This document shows, piece after piece, positions 16,576-24,895 of a DNA stretch of 45,171 bases (positions are counted from its first letter, which is position 1; each line of letters starts with the position of its first letter). This DNA is from a bacterium (lineage in GTDB: Bacteria > Pseudomonadota > Gammaproteobacteria > Burkholderiales > Burkholderiaceae_C). Where the stretch lies: assembly GCA_030824555.1 (NCBI GenBank), contig JAVBXK010000074.1, positions 1-45,171 on the forward strand, read 5' to 3'. The notes under the pieces were generated by a model. That model was not told the origin of the DNA. It was given only the letters and a program-made list of their open reading frames with translations, and ran no database searches. A program made the position numbers and the translations under genes.

Positions 16576-17106
16576 TCAGAGCCGCTTGAGTCCTTCCTCG
16601 AAGCTGATGCTTTCGTAGGTCTGGGTGTATTTGAATGCGGCCTCGGCAATCGCATCGACCTTGGCCGCCGTGTCCATCTTCTTCATTTTTGTCTTGTCGA
16701 GGTACAGGAAGTCAATCAACTCGTTGTAGACCGAGGTGTCGTCGATGGGCAGCACGTAAAACGAAACGCCGTTGAAATCGATCTGATAGCGTGAGGCACG
16801 TTCAAGATCAGACACGTAGATGAAATATTTACCACCTGCCTTGATGGCGGTGCCCAGCGCCTCAACGAGCGCTGGCAAGTGTTTGTAGGTCGAGAGCGAA
16901 CCCGCCAGAAAGGACAGGTTCGCCTCGCCGTCGGTAGCGGTGGCGAAGGCCGCTTCAAGCATCACAGGCGGCTCCAGTGTCAGGGCGATTTCGCCGCGAA
17001 AGCCGGACTGTCCAGGGACATGGGTCGGTCCACTGAGAGCCGGTTTCAACAGTCGGCCTTCGGCCTCAAGACGCTGAAAAGCAAGGGATAGGGTGGTGGT
17101 GGTCAT
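16576..17106 (-). CDS. Hypothetical protein, unrecognised
   Basis: I do not recognise this 176-residue protein. It has no signal peptide and no membrane segment. It reads as a mixed alpha/beta soluble protein: a central region with several predicted strands (GKYFIYVSDLERASRYQIDF, VSFYVLPIDD) and an acidic/basic helical C-terminus (KMKKMDTAAKVDAIAEAAF ... YESISFEEGLKRL). The start is placed at the ATG at 17106 (MTTTTLSLAFQRLEAEGR); an in-frame start at 17166 is possible. It stands alone, convergent with the chemoreceptor gene and divergent from the riboswitch-controlled ahcY operon. It could be a lineage-specific gene. Codon use looks coding and the predicted protein is well balanced. Confidence 0.6.
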   Translation of the reverse strand: MTTTTLSLAFQRLEAEGRLLKPALSGPTHVPGQSGFRGEIALTLEPPVMLEAAFATATDGEANLSFLAGSLSTYKHLPALVEALGTAIKAGGKYFIYVSDLERASRYQIDFNGVSFYVLPIDDTSVYNELIDFLYLDKTKMKKMDTAAKVDAIAEAAFKYTQTYESISFEEGLKRL

Positions 17107-17372
17107 GACATGTCCTGGCAACGCCATCCTCGCGCAGAGTTGTTCGAGTGGATGGTTGGAATCCACAATGCATTTATCGAGCCACCTTGATTAATTTGAA
17201 AAATCTATTCTGCTGGGTGTGCCAAGTGACAAGCCGCTGGCAAGTGTGCGACCCAGCCACCCTGGAGCGAGCGGCTTGGTGTGGCACAGCGCAGGTTGAC
17301 GCACGGCGGCTCGCCGCGAGTGCGCATCCGATGTGCAACTTCATGAAGTCTGAGGTGACGATGGGGCCCCTG
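17107..17372. other. Intergenic stretch before the ahcY promoter
   Basis: About 265 bases between the divergent hypothetical gene and the promoter of the ahcY operon. I see no convincing gene, repeat or operator here. Confidence 0.5.
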
Positions 17373-17402
17373 TTGTCTCAGGGCTTCTCAAGTTTCTATA
17401 AT
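17373..17402 (+). promoter_or_regulatory. Sigma-70 promoter of the ahcY operon
   Basis: A perfect -10 box TATAAT (17397-17402) lies 18 bases after TTGTCT (17373-17378), a weak -35. Transcription would start about 17409, at the first base of the riboswitch aptamer, which supports the assignment. Confidence 0.75.
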
Positions 17403-17410
17403 ACGGGTCT

Positions 17411-17518
17411 CCGAGGAGCGTTGCAGCTGCCGGTTTCCAGCAGGAAACGTGGGTGGTGAGGCTCGGAACACCAGCCTGGCCGCCTGCGCGGCCCTCTGGA
17501 CACAGACAACTGCGCTCA
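17411..17518 (+). promoter_or_regulatory. S-adenosylhomocysteine (SAH) riboswitch aptamer
   Basis: The conserved 5' segment CCGAGGAGCGTTGC and 3' segment GAGGCTCGGAA match the SAH riboswitch class. Pairings seen: P1 CCGAG (17411-17415) with CTCGG (17462-17466); hairpin GTTTCC/GGAAAC (17433-17448); hairpin CCAG-GGCCGC / GCGGCC-CTGG (17471-17499); and the pseudoknot GAGCG (17416-17420) with CGCTC (17513-17517). The known class binds SAH and raises expression of SAH-recycling genes, consistent with ahcY directly downstream. The 3' pseudoknot strand is also the first arm of the following terminator. Confidence 0.93.
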
Positions 17519-17550
17519 CCCACGGGTTGTGGAGTGAGCGCTTTTTTTTT
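17512..17550 (+). terminator. Riboswitch-controlled intrinsic terminator
   Basis: GCGCTCAC-CCAC (17512-17523) pairs with GTGG-A-GTGAGCGC (17529-17541), 12 bp with a bulged A and a 5-base loop, followed by nine T. Bases 17513-17517 are also needed for the SAH pseudoknot, so ligand binding should prevent this hairpin. The inferred logic is an ON switch by antitermination. Confidence 0.9.
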
Positions 17551-17598
17551 GCGCCGTCGCTGCCCGTGGTCGTCCCTGAACCCTGTTTGGAGTCTTCC

Positions 17599-19041
<1,443 letters not shown>

Positions 19042-19128
19042 TGCGCCTTGCCCATGCCCGTTGTCCATTGCGGATGCCGGGCAGGGTTCTGGCGACCACG
19101 GTGGCCCAATCTTTTCAGCAGGTGCCCT

Positions 19129-19989
19129 GTGCGCATTGACCAACTTCTCGTCCAGCGCGGCCAAGCCGCCAGCCGTTCCCAAGCCCAGCGTCTGATCGCA
19201 TCGGGCGTGTCATGGCGTTTGCCAGCGGCAGCCCCCAGCACCCAGGAGCCCGCGTGGCGTTTGGTGCGCAAAAGCGGGGATGAGGTGCCCGAAGCGGCCG
19301 AGCTGCAACTGGCCGATGACAGCGAAAGCCGCTACGTCTCGCGTGGCGGGCTGAAGCTGGCCGGTGCACTGGCCGCCACCGGTGTGGGCGTGGCAGGGCT
19401 GCGCTGCCTCGACGTGGGTCAAAGCACCGGGGGCTTCACCGATTGCCTCTTGCAGGCAGGTGCCGCGCAGGTGGTGGGTGTGGACGTGGGGCATGGCCAG
19501 CTGCACCCCAGGCTGCGCGCCGACAGCCGGGTGGTGGCGATCGAGGGCGTCAATGCCCGGGCGCTGAATGCTTCTGATTTGGTAGCTGATTGCGCTTTAT
19601 CAGAAAGCGCGGAGGCTCAAAAAAGCTTGAAATTTGACCTGCTGGTAGGCGACCTGTCGTTCATCAGCCTCACGCTGGTGCTGCCCGCGCTGGTGCCGTT
19701 GCTGGCACCCGGCGGCGATTTGCTGATGCTGGTCAAGCCCCAGTTCGAGCTGCAGCCGCAAGACATTGGCAAAGGCGGTCTGGTGCGCGACCCGGCGCAG
19801 TACGCGCGGGTGGAAGACCGCCTGCGTGCCGCCTGTGCCGGGCTGAACCTGGCCGTGCTGAGCTGGTTTGACAGCCCCATTGCCGGTGGCGACGGCAACC
19901 GCGAATTTTTCATCCATGCCCGGCATGCCGCAGCGGCGCCTGCCGGGGCACATGCCAGCGGTGGGGCGGCCCGTGCGGCCACTGCCTGA
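19129..19989 (+). CDS. tlyA: TlyA-family rRNA methyltransferase with in-frame repeat insertion
   Basis: TlyA-type proteins 2'-O-methylate ribosomal RNA using SAM (established for Mycobacterium TlyA). The 286-residue product has an N-terminal S4 RNA-binding domain (about 1-60, RIDQLLVQRGQAASRSQAQRL), then an FtsJ-like fold: SRGGLKLAGAL, the SAM-binding motif LDVGQSTGGFTDCLLQAGA, DLLVGDLSFISLTLVLPAL and LLMLVKPQFELQ. The GTG at 19129 has AGCAGG upstream and starts directly at the S4 domain. Residues about 149-169 are encoded by a copy of the repeat family that elsewhere is intergenic. The insertion keeps frame and lies before the conserved FDLLVGD strand. It fits the operon, because it consumes SAM and yields SAH. 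Confidence 0.9.
   Translation: MRIDQLLVQRGQAASRSQAQRLIASGVSWRLPAAAPSTQEPAWRLVRKSGDEVPEAAELQLADDSESRYVSRGGLKLAGALAATGVGVAGLRCLDVGQSTGGFTDCLLQAGAAQVVGVDVGHGQLHPRLRADSRVVAIEGVNARALNASDLVADCALSESAEAQKSLKFDLLVGDLSFISLTLVLPALVPLLAPGGDLLMLVKPQFELQPQDIGKGGLVRDPAQYARVEDRLRAACAGLNLAVLSWFDSPIAGGDGNREFFIHARHAAAAPAGAHASGGAARAATA
19574..19636 (+). repeat. Short palindromic repeat, copy 2, inside tlyA
   Basis: The sequence starts CTGATTTGGTAGCTG and continues with GCGCTTTATCAGAAAGCGC, GAGGC and CAAAAAAGC. It aligns closely with the copy at 37588-37650 (CTGATTTGATAGCTG ... CAAAAAAGC). The inner palindrome GCGCTTTATCAGAAAGCGC folds as a hairpin. It lies within coding sequence without breaking the frame. Confidence 0.75.
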
Positions 19990-19990
19990 C

Positions 19991-20027
19991 ACACCGATTG
20001 ATATACCGATTGACACACTGATTGACC
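19991..20027 (+). repeat. Three-unit 12-base tandem repeat before metF
   Basis: Three degenerate units (CACCGATTGATA, TACCGATTGACA, CACTGATTGACC) fill the gap between the tlyA stop and the metF ribosome-binding site. Probably a slippage-derived spacer. Confidence 0.55.
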
Positions 20028-20037
20028 CGGAGGGCGC

Positions 20038-20880
20038 ATGAGCCTGTTGACCACCACCTTGCCTGTGAGCTTTGAATTCTTCCCCCCCAAATCACCAGAA
20101 GGTGCAGAGAAGCTGCGCGTGGTGCGTCAGGCGCTGTATGCCCGCCAGCCCGAGTTCTGCTCGGTCACGTTCGGTGCGGGTGGTTCCACACAGGAGGGCA
20201 CCTTCGGCACGGTGAGCGAAATCCTGGCCGAGGGGATGGCGGCGGCCAGCCATTTTTCGTGCATCGGTGCCACCAAAGTCGGTGTGCGCCAGCAACTGGC
20301 CACGCTGCAAGCCATGGGCGTGAAACGCTTGGTGGCCCTGCGTGGCGACTTGCCCAGCGGCTACGGTGCGGGTGGCGAGTTCAGCTATGCCAGCGACTTG
20401 GTGGCATTCATCCGGGACGAAACCGGCGACCACTTTCACATCGAGGTGGCGGCCTACCCCGAAATCCACCCCCAGGCCCGCAGCGCCGAGGCCGACTTGA
20501 AAGCCTACGTCACCAAAGTCAAGGCCGGTGCCAACAGCGCCATCACCCAGTACTTTTACAGCGCCGACGCCTACGCCCGTTTTGTGGACGACGTGTACGC
20601 CCTGGGCGCCACCGTGCCGGTGGTGCCGGGCATCATGCCCATCACCAACTCCAGCCAGTTGCTGCGTTTCTCGGACGCGTGCGGGGCCGAAATCCCACGC
20701 TGGATCCGCCTGCGCCTGCAAGGCTTCGGAGACGACACCGCGTCCATCAAGGCATTCGGGCTGGATGTGGTCACGCACCTGTGCGACCAGCTTCGCAGCG
20801 CGGGTGCGCCGGGCTTGCACTTCTACAGCATGAACCAGAGCGCACCTTCGCTGGCTGTGCTGGACCGCCTCGGGCTGTGA
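20038..20880 (+). CDS. metF: Methylenetetrahydrofolate reductase
   Basis: MetF reduces 5,10-methylene-THF to 5-methyl-THF, the methyl donor for homocysteine methylation to methionine. The 280-residue protein has VSFEFFPPKSPEGAEKL with the catalytic Glu, the FAD/folate motif SVTFGAGGSTQ, LRGDLPSG, AAYPEIHPQA, TQYFYSADAYARFVDD, PGIMPITN and the C-terminal GLHFYSMNQS. It is the normal length for the E. coli type. GGAGG precedes the ATG at 20038. It follows ahcY and tlyA in the SAH-controlled operon, linking SAH removal to supply of methyl groups. The stop overlaps the next gene. Confidence 0.97.
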   Translation: MSLLTTTLPVSFEFFPPKSPEGAEKLRVVRQALYARQPEFCSVTFGAGGSTQEGTFGTVSEILAEGMAAASHFSCIGATKVGVRQQLATLQAMGVKRLVALRGDLPSGYGAGGEFSYASDLVAFIRDETGDHFHIEVAAYPEIHPQARSAEADLKAYVTKVKAGANSAITQYFYSADAYARFVDDVYALGATVPVVPGIMPITNSSQLLRFSDACGAEIPRWIRLRLQGFGDDTASIKAFGLDVVTHLCDQLRSAGAPGLHFYSMNQSAPSLAVLDRLGL

Positions 20881-21734
20881 CGCGCTTGGGTTGGCTGTGT
20901 GCGCTGGCAGTGGCGTGCCTGCCGCTGCATGCGGCTGCGCAGTCGGACGAGATGGGCTACACTGGCGAGGCGGCCATATCGGCTGCGCCTGTGCCAGCGG
21001 TGCCGCACACCAGCGAACCCACGCCGCTTCCAACGGCGGCACCCGGTGGCCAGCTCGCTTCCCACCCGCCAGTGAACACGCTAGCTGATGTGTCAGTTGA
21101 CGCGCCCGCCGTTGAGGCCGACATCGAGCCCAGCACGGGCCGTGGCCTGAAGCCACAAGGCACCCAACCTGCGCACTGGCCTGACGACCTGACCCTGTCG
21201 CCAGACCGGCCCGACCCGATGGGGCTGCGTGCCACCCCGGATGCCTTGCCAGGCCCTGCGTCGGGTTTGGCATCGTGGTACGCCGACCATTTCCACGGCC
21301 GCCGCACGGCCAGCGGCGAGCGCTACTCCCGCTACGACATGACCGCTGCCCACCGCGACCTGCCGCTGGGCACGCTGCTGTACGTCAGCAACCCCGAAAC
21401 AGGGGTGGGCGTGGTGGTGCGCGTGAATGACCGCGGGCCGTTCCATGGCAACCGGGTGCTCGATGTCAGTCGCGCCGCCGCCAGTGTGCTGGGGCTGGTG
21501 GGCGTGGGGGTGGGGCAGGTGGACATCCGCCTGCCATCGTCCGAAGAAGCCGCCGAATTTGCCCGACGGTTGGCCGAGGCAGCCAAGCGCCCCCCTGCGG
21601 CCCGGCCACCACCACCGCGACGTGCCGCGACCCCGGTTCGACCCTCGGCGCCTGTGACACCCGCGATGCGCCAGCCGGTGCGCCCACCTGTCCACCAGTC
21701 GGCATCCCCTGCGCCCACCCGGCTGCCGCCGTAG
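20877..21734 (+). CDS. RlpA-like double-psi beta-barrel protein, exported
   Basis: The 285-residue protein has an N-terminal signal peptide (LGWLCALAVACLPLHAAAQS), a low-complexity region (about 25-125), and a double-psi beta-barrel domain of the RlpA family (about 128-215: ASWYADHFHGRRTASGERYS, MTAAHRDLPLGTLLYV, VVVRVNDRGPF, RVLDVSRAAA). A Pro/Arg-rich tail follows. RlpA of Pseudomonas is a lytic transglycosylase acting on denuded peptidoglycan at the septum. The C-terminal SPOR domain that targets RlpA to division sites is absent here, and there is no lipobox cysteine. The GTG start at 20877 overlaps the metF stop by 4 bases, so the protein is translationally coupled to metF, an unexpected partner. 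Confidence 0.85.
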   Translation: MTRLGWLCALAVACLPLHAAAQSDEMGYTGEAAISAAPVPAVPHTSEPTPLPTAAPGGQLASHPPVNTLADVSVDAPAVEADIEPSTGRGLKPQGTQPAHWPDDLTLSPDRPDPMGLRATPDALPGPASGLASWYADHFHGRRTASGERYSRYDMTAAHRDLPLGTLLYVSNPETGVGVVVRVNDRGPFHGNRVLDVSRAAASVLGLVGVGVGQVDIRLPSSEEAAEFARRLAEAAKRPPAARPPPPRRAATPVRPSAPVTPAMRQPVRPPVHQSASPAPTRLPP

Positions 21735-21767
21735 CGTGGCGTTCAGTCATCATTCACCCCGCCCTCA

Positions 21768-21801
21768 GCCCCAGTGATGGGGCATGTATGGGGCATTTTT
21801 T
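21768..21801 (+). terminator. Terminator with two alternative stems before the PLP sulfhydrylase gene
   Basis: GCCCCA (21768-21773) can pair with TGGGGC at 21778-21783. Its GCCCC can instead pair with GGGGC at 21790-21794, which is followed by A and six T. The latter is a plausible terminator for the ahcY operon; two mutually exclusive stems would also allow attenuation. Confidence 0.5.
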
Positions 21802-21820
21802 GTTCAGGAGACCTTTGCCC

Positions 21821-23104
21821 ATGAAACCCGAAACCCTTGCCGTCCATGCCGGTTACACGCCCGATCCCGTCACCAAATCTGCGGCCGTGCCGCTGTACCA
21901 GACGGTGGCCTACGCCTTCGACAGCGCCCAGCACGGGGCCGACCTGTTCGACCTGAAGGTGACGGGCAACATCTACAGCCGCATCATGAACCCCACCAAC
22001 GACGTGCTGGAAAAGCGCGTCGCGGCGCTCGAAGGCGGCATCGCGGCCCTGGCCATGGCGTCGGGCATGGCGGCCATCACCGCGGCCATCCAGACCATTG
22101 CCGAGGCGGGCGACAACATCGTGTCCAGCAGCACGCTGTACGGCGGCACCTACAACCTGTTTGCGCACACCTTCCCACAGCAAGGCATCGAGGTGCGCTT
22201 TGCCGACCCGCGCGACCCCGCCAGCTTCACTGCGCTGATGGACGAGCGTACCAAGGCCGTGTTTTGCGAATCCATCGGCAACCCGCTGGGCAACGTGACC
22301 GACATCGCGGCGCTGGCGGCCGTGGCCCACGCGCACGGTGTGCCACTGATCGTTGACAACACGGTGCCAAGCCCCTACCTGTGCCGCCCCATCGAGCACG
22401 GGGCCGACATCGTGGTGCACGCGCTGACCAAGTACATGAACGGCCATGGCAACAGCATCGGCGGCATCATTGTCGACAGTGGCAAGTTTCCTTGGGCTGA
22501 GCACAAAGCCCGCTTCAAACGCCTGAACGAGCCCGACGTGAGCTACCACGGCGTGGTGTACACCGAGGCGCTGGGTGCCGCTGCCTTCATTGGCCGCGCC
22601 CGCGTGGTGCCGCTGCGCAACATGGGTGCGGCGCTGTCACCGTTCAATGCCTGGCTCACGCTGATGGGCATCGAAACCCTGCCACTGCGCATGGACCGCA
22701 TCTGCGACAACACGCTGGCGTTGGCCAAACGCCTGCAGGCCCATCCCAAGGTGGAGTGGGTGCGTTATGCGGGCCTGCCTGACCATGCCGACCATGCCGT
22801 GGCTCAGCGCCAGATGGGTGGCCGTGCGTCGGGCATCCTGTCCTTCGGCCTCAAGACCACCGATGCCGATCCCCGTGCCGCTGGTGCCCGCTTCCTCGAC
22901 GCGTTGCAGCTGTTCACCCGCTTGGTCAACATTGGCGATGCCAAGTCGCTGGCCACGCACCCTGCGTCCACCACCCACCGCCAGCTCAACCCCGCCGAGC
23001 TGGCCAAGGCAGGTGTCAGCGAAAACATGGTGCGCCTGTCGGTGGGCATCGAGCACATCGACGACCTGATGGCTGATCTCGACCAGGCACTGGCCGCTGT
23101 CTGA
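21821..23104 (+). CDS. metY: O-acetylhomoserine aminocarboxypropyltransferase (sulfhydrylase)
   Basis: This PLP enzyme makes homocysteine directly from O-acetylhomoserine and sulfide. The 427-residue length and motifs fit the MetY branch of the Cys/Met metabolism family. Seen are ETLAVHAGYTPDP, YSRIMNPTNDVLEKRVAALEGG, MASGMAAI, SSSTLYGGTYNLF, CESIGNPLGN, VDNTVPSPYLCRPIEHGAD, the PLP lysine Lys204 in ALTKYMNGHG, and SLATHPASTTHRQL. The ATG at 21821 follows CAGGAG. Next to ahcY and metF it completes a local homocysteine/methionine set, although a probable terminator separates it from that operon. A related O-succinylhomoserine enzyme (MetZ) is less likely from the length. Confidence 0.93.
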   Translation: MKPETLAVHAGYTPDPVTKSAAVPLYQTVAYAFDSAQHGADLFDLKVTGNIYSRIMNPTNDVLEKRVAALEGGIAALAMASGMAAITAAIQTIAEAGDNIVSSSTLYGGTYNLFAHTFPQQGIEVRFADPRDPASFTALMDERTKAVFCESIGNPLGNVTDIAALAAVAHAHGVPLIVDNTVPSPYLCRPIEHGADIVVHALTKYMNGHGNSIGGIIVDSGKFPWAEHKARFKRLNEPDVSYHGVVYTEALGAAAFIGRARVVPLRNMGAALSPFNAWLTLMGIETLPLRMDRICDNTLALAKRLQAHPKVEWVRYAGLPDHADHAVAQRQMGGRASGILSFGLKTTDADPRAAGARFLDALQLFTRLVNIGDAKSLATHPASTTHRQLNPAELAKAGVSENMVRLSVGIEHIDDLMADLDQALAAV

Positions 23105-23113
23105 TAGCGTGAT

Positions 23114-23135
23114 GGCAGCGGTTCGCGCCGCTGCC
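23114..23135 (+). terminator. Strong hairpin after metY
   Basis: GGCAGCGG and CCGCTGCC form a perfect 8-bp stem around TTCGCG, starting 9 bases past the metY stop. It lacks a T run. A second hairpin, GCAAACA/TGTTTGC (23166-23188), lies further on. Together they may stabilise or end the metY message. Confidence 0.5.
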
Positions 23136-23254
23136 TTGCGAGGGCGGGGCCCACATGACCACGAAGCAAACAGGTTCTGCGTGTTTGCCATGTGGTGAGG
23201 AGGGGGCTGTTCGGCTACGCTGGGCAGCCCTGTTTCTTTTCGCGAGGTCCTTCC

Positions 23255-23782
23255 ATGATCAAGACATTGTTTGCCGTGGCCGCCACACTGGTGGTTGCCG
23301 GGTGCGCGCACCGCCACAACGCGGATCCACACGCCCACCACCAGGCCATGCACCACAGCATGGCGGCAACCCAACCCGCGCCGTTGGCGGTGTCAGCCAG
23401 CCAGCCCATGCTGTCCAGTGGCTACAAGAAGGTGGCAGCCCCGGCCGATGCCGCGGTGTATTTCGTCAACCTGAAAAATGGCGACAACGTGTCCAGCCCG
23501 GTGCGTGTGCAGTTTGGCCTGAAGGGCATGGGCGTGGCGCCGTCGGGTGTGGAGAAAGCGGGCACTGGCCACCACCACCTGCTGGTGGGTGTGGACAGTG
23601 TTGACGCCAATGCCCCGCTGCCCACGGACGAGCGTCACCGGCATTTTGGCGGCGGGCAGACCGAGGTCATGCTCGACCTCAAACCCGGCACCCATACACT
23701 GCAGCTGATGCTGGGCGACCAGAACCACATCCCACACCACCCGCCGGTGCTCAGCGAGCGCATCACCATCAACGTGCGCTGA
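23255..23782 (+). CDS. DUF4399 lipoprotein with histidine-rich N-terminus
   Basis: The 175-residue protein has a lipoprotein signal (MIKTLFAVAATLVVAGC, lipobox VAGC), so it is probably anchored to the outer membrane. The mature start is unusually rich in His (AHRHNADPHAHHQAMHHSM). A DUF4399 domain fills about residues 62-175: VYFVNLKNGDNVSSPVRVQF, GHHHLLVGVD, HRHFGGGQTEVMLDLKPG, LMLGDQNHIPH. The biochemical function of DUF4399 is not known to me; it looks like a beta-sandwich. The His content suggests binding of Ni, Cu or Zn, an inference only. The ATG at 23255 is chosen for the clean signal peptide. It is followed 26 bases later by the Nudix gene on the same strand. Confidence 0.85.
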   Translation: MIKTLFAVAATLVVAGCAHRHNADPHAHHQAMHHSMAATQPAPLAVSASQPMLSSGYKKVAAPADAAVYFVNLKNGDNVSSPVRVQFGLKGMGVAPSGVEKAGTGHHHLLVGVDSVDANAPLPTDERHRHFGGGQTEVMLDLKPGTHTLQLMLGDQNHIPHHPPVLSERITINVR

Positions 23783-23808
23783 CCTGCCACTCCTTTGCAT
23801 TGACCGCC

Positions 23809-24777
23809 ATGGAAATCACCTCGCACATCGTCACCACGCCCCCACGCGATGCCTCTTCAGTGGTGCTCTTGCGCGACGGTGCGGCGGGGTTGGAGGTGTT
23901 CCTCATGCGTCGGGCCAACCAATCTGACGTGCTGGGGGGCGCCTACGTGTTCCCCGGTGGCAAGCTGGACGAGGCCGATACCCACCTGGCCCGCACACTG
24001 GTCATGGACCACCCGTCGCACGAACTCGTGTCGCGCCTGGGCGAGCCTGCATTGCCTGCCGACACCGCGTTGGCACTGTACGTGGCCGCTGTACGCGAGG
24101 CCTACGAGGAATGCGGCGTGCTGTTCGCACACGCTGCCCCGGTTGCGGGTGCAGCCGTGGGGGGAGTGGCCACGTCGGCATCCGGTTCGGATGGCGGCTC
24201 AGGTGGCAGTTCGGACGGTGGTTCTGATGGCTCAGCAGGCGACCCGGAAGGCGGCTCGGATGGTGGTTTTTTGCCGCGTGTGCAGGCACCCGGTGTGCGA
24301 TTGGCGGTGTCTGGCCTGGTGCCCTGGTCGCGTTGGGTCACACCGCGTCAAGCGTCTTTGATGAACAAGCGGTTCGACACCCGGTTTTTCCTGGCCGCCA
24401 TGCCCACGGCGCAAGAGGCGGTGCACGACGACCATGAAACCACCCACAGCGAGTGGATGACCCCGCGCGATGCCCTCACCCGCTACTGGGGGCACGAATT
24501 TGCCATGGCACCACCGCAGATCATGAGCCTGGTGCAGCTGGCGCGCCACGGCAGCGTGGCCAGTGCGTTGGCCGAAGCCGCCACGCGGCTGCCCCCCACC
24601 ATCGAGCCCGAGCCTTTTGACGAAGACGGCATGCGCGTCATCTGTTACCCCGGTGACGAGCGGCACACCGTTCCCCACCCGGTGCTGCCCGGCCCCACGC
24701 GGCTGATGTTCCGCAACAAACGCTTCGAGCCGACCTCCGGCACCCTGGCCGAGTTGCTGGCTGGCGTGCACGGCTGA
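23809..24777 (+). CDS. Nudix hydrolase with low-complexity insert
   Basis: A 322-residue Nudix-fold protein resembling the NUDT7/NUDT19 CoA or acyl-CoA pyrophosphatase group. The Nudix region appears as VFPGGKLDEAD followed, after an insert of about 35 residues, by the helix AAVREAYEECGVLF. This widened Nudix box is typical of that subgroup. A second insert at residues 123-154 consists almost only of Ser, Gly, Asp and Ala. The C-terminal half contains TRFFLAAMP, HSEWMTPRDAL and a closing PGPTRLMFRNKRFEPTSGTL. The ATG at 23809 is preferred over the TTG three codons earlier; neither has a clear ribosome-binding site. The substrate is unproven. Confidence 0.85.
   Translation: MEITSHIVTTPPRDASSVVLLRDGAAGLEVFLMRRANQSDVLGGAYVFPGGKLDEADTHLARTLVMDHPSHELVSRLGEPALPADTALALYVAAVREAYEECGVLFAHAAPVAGAAVGGVATSASGSDGGSGGSSDGGSDGSAGDPEGGSDGGFLPRVQAPGVRLAVSGLVPWSRWVTPRQASLMNKRFDTRFFLAAMPTAQEAVHDDHETTHSEWMTPRDALTRYWGHEFAMAPPQIMSLVQLARHGSVASALAEAATRLPPTIEPEPFDEDGMRVICYPGDERHTVPHPVLPGPTRLMFRNKRFEPTSGTLAELLAGVHG
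24175..24270 (+). repeat. GGTTCGGATGGC-like codon repeats in the Nudix gene
   Basis: About 96 bases of imperfect tandem repeats of Ser-Asp-Gly-Gly codons (GGTTCGGATGGC, AGTTCGGACGGT, GGTTCTGATGGC, GGCTCGGATGGT). They encode a flexible acidic loop inserted after the Nudix helix. Copy number may vary between strains. Confidence 0.7.
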
Positions 24778-24806
24778 TGCCGTTCGCCAATGGGGCAAGC
24801 ACTCTA

Positions 24807-24835
24807 TTGGCAAACCCCGTTCATGGGAATAATGG
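24807..24835 (+). promoter_or_regulatory. Possible sigma-70 promoter of the SRPBCC gene
   Basis: TTGGCA (24807-24812), 17 bases, TAATGG (24830-24835). The -35 and spacing are good and the -10 is weak. It would give a leader of about 55 bases before the ATG at 24896. Confidence 0.35.
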
Positions 24836-24895
24836 GCGGCTCGCAGGGCCAATCGGCCCAGCCGTTCTTCAACCCTTTGCACTTCTCACACCGCC

